Of a stretch of 64,000 bases of DNA, positions 44,061-51,498 are shown piece after piece. The first letter of the stretch is position 1; every line of letters begins with the position of its first letter. Origin of the DNA: a virus. The position numbers and the translations under genes are program-made. The DNA lies in the IMG/VR virus record IMGVR_UViG_3300020477_000990, positions 264,150 to 328,149 of that record; one strand, given 5' to 3'. The notes beneath the pieces are model-generated. The model saw only the letters and a program-made list of their open reading frames with translations, searched no databases and had not been told where the DNA came from.

Positions 44061-45112
44061 TGAGAATTAATAACGAACCAAAATTAAATTTTGAAGACGT
44101 TTTATTACAGCCAAAACGTTCTACACTACAATCACGTAAAGATGTTGATATGATGCGTAAATTTACTTTTCGAAATTCAAAAAAAGTATTAAGTTTTTTA
44201 CCTATTTTTGCAAGTAATATGGATGGTGTTGGTACATTTAGTATGGCAAAAGTATTACAAGAATATAAAATGATGACAGTAATAACAAAAACTACTACTC
44301 CAGATCAATGGAAAGAAGCAGTAGGGTCAGGATTAAGATTACAATCAGTTGCAGTATGTACTGGTACAAATAAAATGTTTGATGATGAAGCAGAAGATTA
44401 TACTAGTATGCAACGAGTATTAGATAGTTTTCCTGATATTAAATTTATTTGTATTGATGTTGCCAATGCTTATCATCAAAATATGGTTGGGTTTGTAAAA
44501 AAAGTAAGAGAAGAATATCCAGATAAAGTTATTATAGCAGGTAACGTAGTTACACCTGAAATGACAGAAGAATTAATTATTAGTGGTGCTGATGTAGTTA
44601 AAATTGGAATAGGACCAGGTAGTGTTTGTACAACAAGAACAATGGCTGGTGTAGGAGTTCCACAATTTTCAGCAATACTAGAATGTGCAGATGCGGCCAA
44701 TGGTGTTGATGGACACATAATGGCAGATGGCGGATGTACAACACCTGGTGATATTGCAAAAGCATTAGGTGGAGGTGCCCATATGGTAATGATCGGCGGT
44801 ATGTTAGCAGGGCATGATGAATCAGAAATCCCATCTACTGATGGGAAACGAGAATTCTACGGTATGAGTTCAGATCGTGCAAGAGAAGTACACGGTAAAA
44901 GAAAAGATGGCTATAGAGGTAATGAAGGAAGATTAATTCATTTACCTGATAGAGGTCCAGTTAAAGATACAGTAGAAGATATACTTGGGGGTGTAAGAAG
45001 TGCTTGTACATATATTGGAGCAAGAAGATTAAAAGATATGCCTAAATGTGCTACCTTTGTTACAACTCAAAATATAATTAACAGGGTATACGAAAACTAT
45101 ACTCAAAAATAA
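44060..45112 (+). CDS. guaC: GMP reductase
   Basis: 350 residues that follow E. coli GuaC closely: LNFEDVLLQPKRSTLQSR, FICIDVANAYHQN, the Cys loop GIGPGSVCTTRTMAGVGVPQ, DGGCTTPGDIAKALGGG, and RGPVKDTVEDILGGVRSACT. It turns GMP into IMP with NADPH. The short N-terminus with no CBS insertion rules out normal IMP dehydrogenase. In a phage it would rebalance purines released from host RNA or DNA. Confidence 0.93.
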   Translation: MRINNEPKLNFEDVLLQPKRSTLQSRKDVDMMRKFTFRNSKKVLSFLPIFASNMDGVGTFSMAKVLQEYKMMTVITKTTTPDQWKEAVGSGLRLQSVAVCTGTNKMFDDEAEDYTSMQRVLDSFPDIKFICIDVANAYHQNMVGFVKKVREEYPDKVIIAGNVVTPEMTEELIISGADVVKIGIGPGSVCTTRTMAGVGVPQFSAILECADAANGVDGHIMADGGCTTPGDIAKALGGGAHMVMIGGMLAGHDESEIPSTDGKREFYGMSSDRAREVHGKRKDGYRGNEGRLIHLPDRGPVKDTVEDILGGVRSACTYIGARRLKDMPKCATFVTTQNIINRVYENYTQK

Positions 45113-45124
45113 TTAGGGGGGTGT

Positions 45125-46060
45125 ATGAAAATAATCGCCGGGCAAAGTAATAGAAATTTAGCAGAATCTATTGCAGAGCATTGTTTTACTAGTTTAGTTC
45201 CTGCTAACATTGGAACATTTGCAGACGGCGAATGTTCAGTTGAATTATTAGAGAATGTTCGAGGAGAAGATTGTTTTATAATTCAATCAACAAGTTCACC
45301 AGTTAATGATAATTTAATGGAATTGTTAATTATGATTGACACACTTAAAAGAGCATCAGCGAAACGTATTACAGCAGTTATGCCATATTTTGGTTATGCA
45401 AGGCAAGATAGAAAGAGTGCATCACGTACTCCTATTACGGCAAGATTAGTTGCTAACTTATTAACTGAAGCAGGTGCAAATAGAATTTTAACAATGGATC
45501 TTCATGCTGGGCAGATACAAGGATTTTTTAATATACCTGTTGATGATTTAACATCTAGATTATTGTTTGTAAAAGATATTAAAAGGAAATTGCAAGATGA
45601 AGCAACTAAAACAGTTTTTGTATCACCAGATGCAGGAGGAGTTGTAAGGGCAAGAAAATTTGCAGATGCATTTAGTGGCATGATTGCAATTGTTGATAAA
45701 AGAAGATCAAGACCAGGTGTTAGTGAAGCTATGCACGTTATTGGTAATGTAAGAGATAAACACGCAATATTAGTTGATGATATGGTAGACTCAGGCGGCA
45801 CACTTTGTAATGCGGCAAAAATATTATTGGCCAAAGGTGCGTTAAGTGTAAGAGCATATATTACTCATGGAGTATTAACAAATGATTCTTGTAAAAAAAT
45901 TCAGGATAGTGATTTAAAAGAATTGGTTATAACAGATTCTATAAAATATAATTGTCCTCCAGAAATTACAAAAATTAAAATAGTATCAATTGATAAATTG
46001 TTTGGAGAAGCTCTTAGAAGAGTAACAAATGAGGAATCAGTAAGTACCTTATTTTCTTAA
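45125..46060 (+). CDS. prs: Ribose-phosphate pyrophosphokinase (PRPP synthetase)
   Basis: 311 residues, normal length. [18 protein letters not shown], the flexible loop [17 protein letters not shown], the divalent-cation His [11 protein letters not shown], and the PRPP loop [17 protein letters not shown]. It makes PRPP from ribose-5-phosphate and ATP; RpiB (60732) would supply the sugar. A related family in phage NAD+-restoring systems makes ADP-ribose pyrophosphate; the canonical motifs favour a true Prs. Strong AGGGGGG Shine-Dalgarno. Confidence 0.94.
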   Translation: MKIIAGQSNRNLAESIAEHCFTSLVPANIGTFADGECSVELLENVRGEDCFIIQSTSSPVNDNLMELLIMIDTLKRASAKRITAVMPYFGYARQDRKSASRTPITARLVANLLTEAGANRILTMDLHAGQIQGFFNIPVDDLTSRLLFVKDIKRKLQDEATKTVFVSPDAGGVVRARKFADAFSGMIAIVDKRRSRPGVSEAMHVIGNVRDKHAILVDDMVDSGGTLCNAAKILLAKGALSVRAYITHGVLTNDSCKKIQDSDLKELVITDSIKYNCPPEITKIKIVSIDKLFGEALRRVTNEESVSTLFS

Positions 46061-46100
46061 ATTATAGACTAAATAGTTGTATACTTTCAAAGGTACAACT

Positions 46101-46367
46101 ATGTCTATTAAAAACAAAGCAAAAGAGGATCTTGAAATAATTGATATTACCTTATTGTTAAGGCAAAGGCGATGTCGAGATTCGATAGATGAAGAATTAC
46201 AAAAAATGCAGATGTATGATTCCTATTATGGAGATGCGGACATTATATTAGAAGGTAAGATATATCGTTTACAGCCATTTGTAATTCATAGAAGAACAGG
46301 TAAAAGAATAGATGTATTGTATAATGAAGATACACACAAAGTCGAAGCTCATATTATTCCGCAGTAG
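46101..46367 (+). CDS. Small hypothetical protein (88 aa)
   Basis: 88 residues, two parts: a basic helix (ITLLLRQRRCRDSIDEELQ) and a strand-rich C-terminus (YRLQPFVIHRRTGKRIDVLY). Function unknown. The last ten bases form the first ten bases of tRNA-Asn, so coding and tRNA sequences overlap. Confidence 0.55.
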   Translation: MSIKNKAKEDLEIIDITLLLRQRRCRDSIDEELQKMQMYDSYYGDADIILEGKIYRLQPFVIHRRTGKRIDVLYNEDTHKVEAHIIPQ

Positions 46368-46433
46368 CTCAGTTGGTAGAGCAGTTGACTGTTAATCAAT
46401 TGGTCGCAGGTTCGAGTCCTGCCTGCGGAGCCA
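46358..46433 (+). tRNA. tRNA-Asn (GTT)
   Basis: 76-nt cloverleaf: acceptor TCCGCAG/CTGCGGA, anticodon stem GTTGA/TCAAT with loop CTGTTAA, T-arm GCAGG/CCTGC, discriminator G, CCA encoded. The first 10 nt overlap the end of the preceding coding sequence. Confidence 0.97.
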
Positions 46434-46450
46434 GTTAAGATATTATTAAA

Positions 46451-46717
46451 ATGTATAGAAGAAAGCAGTTTAAAAAACATAAGAAACATCCTAGTGAATT
46501 TAAAAAAACTAGTTACAATCGTACTGGCGATTTTAAGCATAATAATAATGGTTATAATAAAGTACGTAGTTTATCAAAAAATTCAAAATATCAAAGACTA
46601 TCACAGATAGATAAAGAGTTAGCAGATATTGTATTTGAACCAGAATATAGAGCTGGTGACAGATATGATAAATTATTGCTAGAACGTTGGCGATTACGTT
46701 ACGAATTAGGCCTCTAA
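46451..46717 (+). CDS. Small strongly basic protein (88 aa)
   Basis: 88 residues, Lys/Arg/Asn-rich N-terminal half (RRKQFKKHKKHPSEFKK) and a helical C-terminus (RYDKLLLERWRLRYELGL). Likely binds nucleic acid. Just after tRNA-Asn with no clear Shine-Dalgarno. Confidence 0.55.
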   Translation: MYRRKQFKKHKKHPSEFKKTSYNRTGDFKHNNNGYNKVRSLSKNSKYQRLSQIDKELADIVFEPEYRAGDRYDKLLLERWRLRYELGL

Positions 46718-46742
46718 AAACTATATATATAATAGAAAAAGC

Positions 46743-46750
46743 ATAAATAT
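46743..46750 (+). promoter_or_regulatory. Late promoter variant before the fibre-like gene
   Basis: ATAAATAT within CATAAATATT, close to the TATAAATA consensus; the predicted transcript would begin near 46756 and carry the structured leader downstream. Confidence 0.4.
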
Positions 46751-46775
46751 TAAAAAGTACATATATTTCTATGAC

Positions 46776-46834
46776 TTGGGCGTAAGCCCGGACAGTCCAA
46801 TTAGTTGGATACGAAGGGCTGACATGGAGACAAA
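46776..46834 (+). promoter_or_regulatory. Structured 5' leader, shared motif copy B
   Basis: GGGC-GTAA-GCCC hairpin with a GNRA loop (46778-46789), TCCAA-TTAG-TTGGA hairpin (46796-46809), then GCTGA (46818-46822) and GGAGACA (46826-46832) just before the ATG. GTAAGCCC, GCTGA and GGAGACA occur in the same order before the gene at 5242. Confidence 0.5.
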
Positions 46835-48031
46835 ATGGCAGTAGTTTATAATTTAAAAGGGACATCAAATCCTTATTTTAAAATCGGTAAAAGTGGGTCT
46901 ACCCTATTTCAGGGTACGTCAGATCCTTCAGGTTCATATACTGTAGCAAATGGTGACGTTTGGTTTGATACATCAAATGGTACATTAAAATTTAGATCTT
47001 CAGGTTCATGGTCAGGTATTACAACAGCATCAGATTTAAATGTAACTGGTAATTTAACAGTTAGTGGTACTACAACTACAGTAAATTCTACAACAATTGA
47101 TGTACAAAATTCTATAAGATTTGAAGGTGCTTCAGCAGATGAATACGAAACTATATTAACAGTTGAAGATCCAACAGCAGACAGAACAGTTACGATACCA
47201 AATGCTACAACAACACTAGTAGGTACGGATACTACACAAACACTTACAAATAAAACATTTACAAATCCAACGATCAACAGCAGAAGTCTTACTGGTACTG
47301 TAGTTGGAACAACAACAGCAGACACATTAACAAATAAAACTTTATCAGCTGGAATATTAACAGGAAATACAGTTTTAAGTGGTACAAATGATTTAATTGG
47401 TCTTAGTGGATATACTGGAAACTATTTCTTGCAATTCCAATCAGGAATAACAGTATTATCTGGAGGAGTTGGTACAAGTCAAGGTGTAGATCTTAGAGGA
47501 TCAGGAGTAGTAAGATTGCTAACTGGTGGATCAGTTAGAGTTCATATTGATGATAGTGGTAATGTTGGTATTGGTACTGTTTCTCCAGATCATCCATTAG
47601 ATGTAGCTGGTAATATAGGAACAACAGGTAGTATAGTATTTGAAGGTGCTACAGCAGATGCACATGAAACAACTTTATCAGTAACTGACCCAACACAAGA
47701 TAATACAATTACATTACCAGATGAAACTGGTACAGTTGTAACTAAATCTTCTACTACAGGTGCTATTACAATGCCAGTTGGAACTACAGCACAAAGACCT
47801 GGAACTCCAGCAACAGGCATGATTAGGTTTAATACTGATATAGATTATTTTGAAGGCTACAATGGAGTAAGTTGGGTTAAACTTGGACACTCTACTCCAA
47901 CTGGTGACACACGTGATTATGGTGCTATTACAGATACATCGAAAGTATCTGAAGTTGATTATGGTGCTATTACAGATACAGATGCTACAGAAACAGAATA
48001 TGGTTCTGTAACTGATGACGATGAAGTGTAG
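46835..48031 (+). CDS. Virion fibre-like structural protein
   Basis: 398 residues rich in Thr, Gly, Ser and Val, made of short repeated strands typical of phage fibres: GNLTVSGTTTTVNSTTIDVQ, TLTNKTFTNPTINS with TLTNKTLSAG, and GNVGIGTVSPDHPLDVAGNI. The C-terminal third (MIRFNTDIDYFEGYNGVSWV) is the short-tail-fibre or base-attached type seen in T4-like cyanophages, and ends in a repeated DYGAITDT segment (twice, diverged third). Starts after a structured leader. Confidence 0.85.
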   Translation: MAVVYNLKGTSNPYFKIGKSGSTLFQGTSDPSGSYTVANGDVWFDTSNGTLKFRSSGSWSGITTASDLNVTGNLTVSGTTTTVNSTTIDVQNSIRFEGASADEYETILTVEDPTADRTVTIPNATTTLVGTDTTQTLTNKTFTNPTINSRSLTGTVVGTTTADTLTNKTLSAGILTGNTVLSGTNDLIGLSGYTGNYFLQFQSGITVLSGGVGTSQGVDLRGSGVVRLLTGGSVRVHIDDSGNVGIGTVSPDHPLDVAGNIGTTGSIVFEGATADAHETTLSVTDPTQDNTITLPDETGTVVTKSSTTGAITMPVGTTAQRPGTPATGMIRFNTDIDYFEGYNGVSWVKLGHSTPTGDTRDYGAITDTSKVSEVDYGAITDTDATETEYGSVTDDDEV

Positions 48032-48091
48032 TCAACTTTAGTTAATTTTGGCCAAATTTCACTAATTTTAAGTTATAATATAAACACATAT

Positions 48092-48154
48092 ATTGCGTCT
48101 AATTGCGCCGTTAATCCTATTTTAAGGCGTCTTGTAGCTTGATTAACACGCAAT
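48092..48154 (+). ncRNA. Structured intergenic element, unassigned
   Basis: ATTGCGT (48092-48098) pairs perfectly with ACGCAAT (48148-48154), enclosing an inner hairpin GCGCC/GGCGT (48105-48109 with 48126-48130). It sits in a 240-nt gap without genes. TATAAT at 48176-48181 follows, so this may be the end of the fibre transcript or a small RNA. No known RNA family recognised. Confidence 0.4.
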
Positions 48155-48270
48155 TTATCCAAATACTGCACTTGATATAATAGTTTTTAATGGTTTAAAC
48201 ACATGGCCTTAAATATAAAGGAGTTGCATAGACTCACACATACGCGAGGACTTTTAAAAGGAGATTACTT

Positions 48271-48495
48271 ATGTGGGATAAAGTTATTAATGGCGTTAAG
48301 AAATTAACTGAAGTAGGAATTACGTTAATTTCATTTGGCGTTGTATTACAGGTGTTATTTGGTGACAAACTAATTGGGTTTTATGACCTTGATGTAGTTG
48401 CTAATATCATTAATATCGTAAATCAAATCGGTAGCCAAGGTCTTGTAGGCCTTGTAGCTTTATGGATCCTTTGGTGGATTTTTACTAAGAGATAA
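48271..48495 (+). CDS. Small membrane protein, paralogue 1 (74 aa)
   Basis: 74 residues with two hydrophobic helices (about 12-30 and 52-70) joined by a short loop. Same start pattern as the protein at 58937 (W/L-D-K, KKLTEVGITLISFGVVLQVLFG against SSLTEVALTFLLLGIVLQVVFG), so the two are paralogues. A strong AAAAGGAGA ribosome-binding site and a strong terminator suggest high expression. Candidate membrane effector or virion membrane protein. Confidence 0.75.
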   Translation: MWDKVINGVKKLTEVGITLISFGVVLQVLFGDKLIGFYDLDVVANIINIVNQIGSQGLVGLVALWILWWIFTKR

Positions 48496-48522
48496 ATTCC
48501 GTAGAATTAAACTGTAAATGAT

Positions 48523-48559
48523 AAAAGGTGCTCCGGGCTTACTTCTGGGCACCTTTTTT
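48523..48559 (+). terminator. Rho-independent terminator
   Basis: AAAAGGTGC (48523-48531) pairs with GCACCTTTT (from 48549), with a GC-rich inner stem and a T6 run. The strongest intrinsic terminator in the window. Confidence 0.85.
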
Positions 48560-48606
48560 CTTGATAGATAAATACAATTATATTAACGTTAATAGGAGAT
48601 TCTACT

Positions 48607-48870
48607 ATGTGGGATTTAATAAAATATGAAATACCTGAAATGCTAGACAACTGGAGAGTAATTCCAAGATTGTTAATTTTCTTATATGCAGTAGTATTTT
48701 ACCAAACAATGAGTTGGTTTATGTTGCTAGAGAATCCAAACAATGCACAGGCAGGATTTGTATCAGTAATAGTTGGTGCAGGTGCGGCATGGTTTGGTTT
48801 ATATGTAAATTCAGGAACAGGTAAAAAAGTAAGATTTGAAACAACAAATAGAGGTAGTAAAAGTAGCTAA
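48607..48870 (+). CDS. Small membrane protein (87 aa), holin-like size
   Basis: 87 residues with two membrane segments (about 22-40 and 48-68) and a polar C-terminus (KKVRFETTNRGSKSS). This layout is found in small T4-like cyanophage membrane proteins. The Shine-Dalgarno AGGAG lies 8 nt upstream. It overlaps the next gene by 1 base. Confidence 0.65.
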   Translation: MWDLIKYEIPEMLDNWRVIPRLLIFLYAVVFYQTMSWFMLLENPNNAQAGFVSVIVGAGAAWFGLYVNSGTGKKVRFETTNRGSKSS

Positions 48871-49307
48871 TGTCACCAGATCTTAACACATTATCGATGG
48901 ATTTAACAGGTATGCTATTACCTTGGATTATAGTATTAATATCTTTGGTGATAGCTGTTTGGTTTAAAGATTTTGCTACAGGTTTAGCAAAAGGTTTAGC
49001 ATTTAAATATGATCCGGCATTTAAAGAAGGCGATGAGGTTATATTAGATGGATGTACAGCAATGATTGTTAAGATTGGGTCAAGGCAAACTGTATTTGGA
49101 TTATATTCGGAAAGAGGTTATACTTGGAGATATGTTCCAAATGAAAGAATACCATATTTAAAACTTGAAAAAGTTGTTAAAAAAGATTTACATATAGACT
49201 CAGAAGAAGAAAAAGCAGAAAAGCTAAAAACAATTATTGATAAAATACAAGATAAGCAAATTCAAGAAAATAAAGATGCAATTGAAAGAATAAAGGTTAA
49301 AAAGTAA
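48870..49307 (+). CDS. MscS-like membrane protein
   Basis: 145 residues: one membrane helix (about 12-32), then the small beta domain YDPAFKEGDEVILDGCTAMIVKIGSRQ in parts, similar to the beta domain of MscS channels, and TWRYVPNERIPYLKLEK, ending in a charged coiled tail. It lacks the full set of channel helices, so it is a short MscS-like protein. Similar small proteins occur in cyanophages next to holin-like genes. Confidence 0.65.
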   Translation: MSPDLNTLSMDLTGMLLPWIIVLISLVIAVWFKDFATGLAKGLAFKYDPAFKEGDEVILDGCTAMIVKIGSRQTVFGLYSERGYTWRYVPNERIPYLKLEKVVKKDLHIDSEEEKAEKLKTIIDKIQDKQIQENKDAIERIKVKK

Positions 49308-49678
49308 TGAGACCATACCAACATCATATTAGATTGTATGTAAATGAAGAATTGCCAAGAGAAGCAATTGTTGTAGTTTATAAAACAGTTGAGTTAGTTG
49401 TTCCTGAAGGAGTATTAAGAGCTCACGTAAGATTTAATAAAGAACCAACTGATGTGTTATATCATATTAAAGATGGACGTCATGCATATGATATGCCTAC
49501 AACAAGAGATTTAACACCAGAAGAAACAGAAACATTGTTTATTGCTTTAGATATGGTTATGAGCATTGACTTTGATATAGAATCTACCACACCTGTAGTT
49601 GGAAAATTAGGTGATCCAGAAAAAGATGCTATTGAAGTTGGCATCGACGCTTATAATAAAGCATTACAATCTAACTAA
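49307..49678 (+). CDS. Conserved hypothetical phage protein (123 aa)
   Basis: 123 residues of mixed alpha/beta, starting HHIRLYVNEELPREAIVVVYK. No catalytic motif seen. Ends with an acidic/Asn-rich tail. Shares a base with the preceding stop. Confidence 0.6.
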   Translation: MRPYQHHIRLYVNEELPREAIVVVYKTVELVVPEGVLRAHVRFNKEPTDVLYHIKDGRHAYDMPTTRDLTPEETETLFIALDMVMSIDFDIESTTPVVGKLGDPEKDAIEVGIDAYNKALQSN

Positions 49679-49689
49679 AAATAATCCTC

Positions 49690-49717
49690 TTTACAAATAA
49701 TTTATTTGTGCTATAAT
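49690..49717 (+). promoter_or_regulatory. Sigma70-type promoter, leaderless configuration
   Basis: TTTACA at 49690-49695, 16-nt spacer, TATAAT at 49712-49717, 6 nt before the dexA ATG at 49724. Confidence 0.7.
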
Positions 49718-49723
49718 ACAATT

Positions 49724-50302
49724 ATGGATTTAATGATCGATTTAGAAACCCTGTCTACATCAAACAATGCCGCTATTGTAACAATGGCCGCTATTAAGTT
49801 TGATCCACACGCAAACTATAGTGGAATTAAAGTAGAACAATTGCCACCAAATCAAGTTTTTTATAGAAGAATTGATTTAGATTCTTGTATAAAAATTGGT
49901 TTAGTTACTAACGAGCAAACTATTCAATGGTGGGGAACACAACCAAAAGAAGCACAAGACGAAGCATTTGGTGAAGGTAATAGAATTAGTATAGAAGAAG
50001 CCATGCGTGAATTAAACAAGTTTACATTTGGAATGAAAAAGCCTTGGAGTCATGGATCATGTTTTGATTTAATGATTATTGAAGAAGTTTGTAAACGGTT
50101 AGAGCTAGGAGTACGTTGGAAGTTTTATGACATACGTGATACTAGAACATTATTTGACCTAGGAATTGATCCTAAAATGCCAAAAGCAGATAAGCACCAT
50201 GCGTTGCACGATGCATTTAGACAAGTAGTTGGCGTACAAAATGTTATGCGTGAATTAGTCAAAAATGGTGTACCAGTTAAAAATACAGTAAAATTATTTT
50301 AA
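49724..50302 (+). CDS. dexA: Exonuclease A (DexA), DnaQ-like 3'-5' exonuclease
   Basis: 192 residues. DEDD motifs: DLMIDLETLSTSNNAAIVTM (Exo I), HGSCFDLMIIEEVCKRL (Exo II) and HHALHDAFRQVVGVQ (Exo III). T4 DexA degrades single-stranded DNA. The ATG at 49724 fits the promoter and gives the family-typical DLMIDLETLS start; an upstream ATG would sit inside the -10 region. Confidence 0.88.
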   Translation: MDLMIDLETLSTSNNAAIVTMAAIKFDPHANYSGIKVEQLPPNQVFYRRIDLDSCIKIGLVTNEQTIQWWGTQPKEAQDEAFGEGNRISIEEAMRELNKFTFGMKKPWSHGSCFDLMIIEEVCKRLELGVRWKFYDIRDTRTLFDLGIDPKMPKADKHHALHDAFRQVVGVQNVMRELVKNGVPVKNTVKLF

Positions 50303-50321
50303 ATTTAGTTGCTGTTTGTCA

Positions 50322-50329
50322 TATAAATA
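50322..50329 (+). promoter_or_regulatory. T4-type late promoter, leaderless spacing
   Basis: Exact TATAAATA, ending 5 nt before the ATG at 50335. Confidence 0.6.
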
Positions 50330-50334
50330 TTATT

Positions 50335-50904
50335 ATGGATTGGCAACAAATACTTAAAAATAAAAAGCAGACATTCAATTGGTCTGATAAAGTTCCAGAA
50401 CGAAAAATAATTGATCAAATATTAGATGAAGTACATACATATTGTCCAAGTAAGCAAAATAATGTTCCGTACTCAATTGAAGTATTAGATTGGTCTAATC
50501 CAGCAGAACGAAATGAGATATTTAAAAATACATGGTGTGATTCAAATACACCTGAAGATAGACGGAATCCACAAGTATTGGCACCTTATTTGTTTATTTG
50601 GCGTTCTAGAGATGTAGGAAATTCTACAGATAACAGCTATTCGCAACTAGAAATTGGGTTAGCATCAATGTTTGTAGTAGCATCAGCAGTAAATTATGGA
50701 CTCGATATAGGATTTTGTGGATGTCATAATCAAGATGATATTATATTATCTGTAGGTGTTGGATATGCTGGAGTTAAAGATGGTGGAAAGTTTTGGAATC
50801 CAATATCACAAAAAGAAGAGTGGTCTCCTGGAATAGTGCCTGGAAATGATACAAATGATGGGCAAGTAAAGCCAAATAAAAGCGATTATATTAAATTTCA
50901 TTAG
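50335..50904 (+). CDS. Nitroreductase-family-like protein
   Basis: 189 residues. The start resembles the FMN-binding NR motif (LKNKKQTFNWSDKVPERKII), and LEIGLASMFVVASAVNYGLDIGFCGC fits the FMN/dimer helix. Such enzymes use NAD(P)H to reduce nitro or quinone compounds. The C-terminal half is Asn/Asp-rich and not typical, and the FMN contacts are incomplete by eye, so this is a fold-level call. Confidence 0.55.
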   Translation: MDWQQILKNKKQTFNWSDKVPERKIIDQILDEVHTYCPSKQNNVPYSIEVLDWSNPAERNEIFKNTWCDSNTPEDRRNPQVLAPYLFIWRSRDVGNSTDNSYSQLEIGLASMFVVASAVNYGLDIGFCGCHNQDDIILSVGVGYAGVKDGGKFWNPISQKEEWSPGIVPGNDTNDGQVKPNKSDYIKFH

Positions 50905-50965
50905 GTTTTTAATTTTCTCTTGACAGTATAAATATGTATGTATATACATAGATTAAGGAATTGTC

Positions 50966-51352
50966 ATGACAGATAAAACATTTAAAGATTATTTGAAGCT
51001 AGTTGAAGACGGTACTCCAGAGCCAAGTGTAACACCACATGATGATCTTGGTTTAGCAGACGAGTTAGTTAATATAGCACAAAATGATCCAGATTTATAT
51101 AATAGACAGTATTTTCCAATAATCAAGAACTTATTGCGTAAAAGAGTAAAAGGAGTATATGATCATAATTTAGCTATTAAATTATGGCGTTACTTAATTG
51201 ACAATGTTGCTAAACATGATGCAGGGCATATGGCTAGACATAAATGGTCAGGTGTAGTTAGAAATTTAGCCGCAAAAGAACTTGCAGATGAAGAACTTGG
51301 TAATATGGAAAATGGTGAATATGATCATATTGATTTAAAACGAGGAGCATAA
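50966..51352 (+). CDS. Conserved hypothetical phage protein (128 aa)
   Basis: 128 residues, helical, with LYNRQYFPIIKNLLRKRVKGVYDHNLAIKLW in parts (VYDHNLAIKLW) and HDAGHMARHKWSG. Shape and position match small conserved proteins of T4-like cyanophages. AAGGAA ribosome-binding site; TTGACA at 50923-50928 may be its -35. Confidence 0.6.
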   Translation: MTDKTFKDYLKLVEDGTPEPSVTPHDDLGLADELVNIAQNDPDLYNRQYFPIIKNLLRKRVKGVYDHNLAIKLWRYLIDNVAKHDAGHMARHKWSGVVRNLAAKELADEELGNMENGEYDHIDLKRGA

Positions 51353-51354
51353 TA

Positions 51355-51498
51355 ATGGCGATAAAGAGTGTAGAATCAATTATCGATCATAAGCCTAAAC
51401 GCACTAGTCAAGGTGGCAAAAAACCAAAGATGTCATCAATGAATAAAGATAAAAGAAGAACATATAAGAAATATAGAGGGCAAGGTAGAGGTAAATGA
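51355..51498 (+). CDS. Small basic peptide (47 aa)
   Basis: 47 residues, Lys/Arg/Gly-rich (SVESIIDHKPKRTSQGG, then KDKRRTYKKYRGQGRGK). It lies in the gap between two genes, preceded by GAGGAG, and its stop overlaps the next ATG (ATGA). Probably binds nucleic acid; small basic peptides of this kind occur in T4-like cyanophages. Confidence 0.65.
   Translation: MAIKSVESIIDHKPKRTSQGGKKPKMSSMNKDKRRTYKKYRGQGRGK

Noticed and set aside
44060-45112. IMP dehydrogenase
   Set aside because: No CBS domains and the motif set follows GuaC.
46770-46834. Hammerhead ribozyme or glutamine-type riboswitch in the fibre leader
   Set aside because: CTGANGA/GAAA hammerhead core is not complete, and the riboswitch consensus is not matched; kept only as an unassigned leader.
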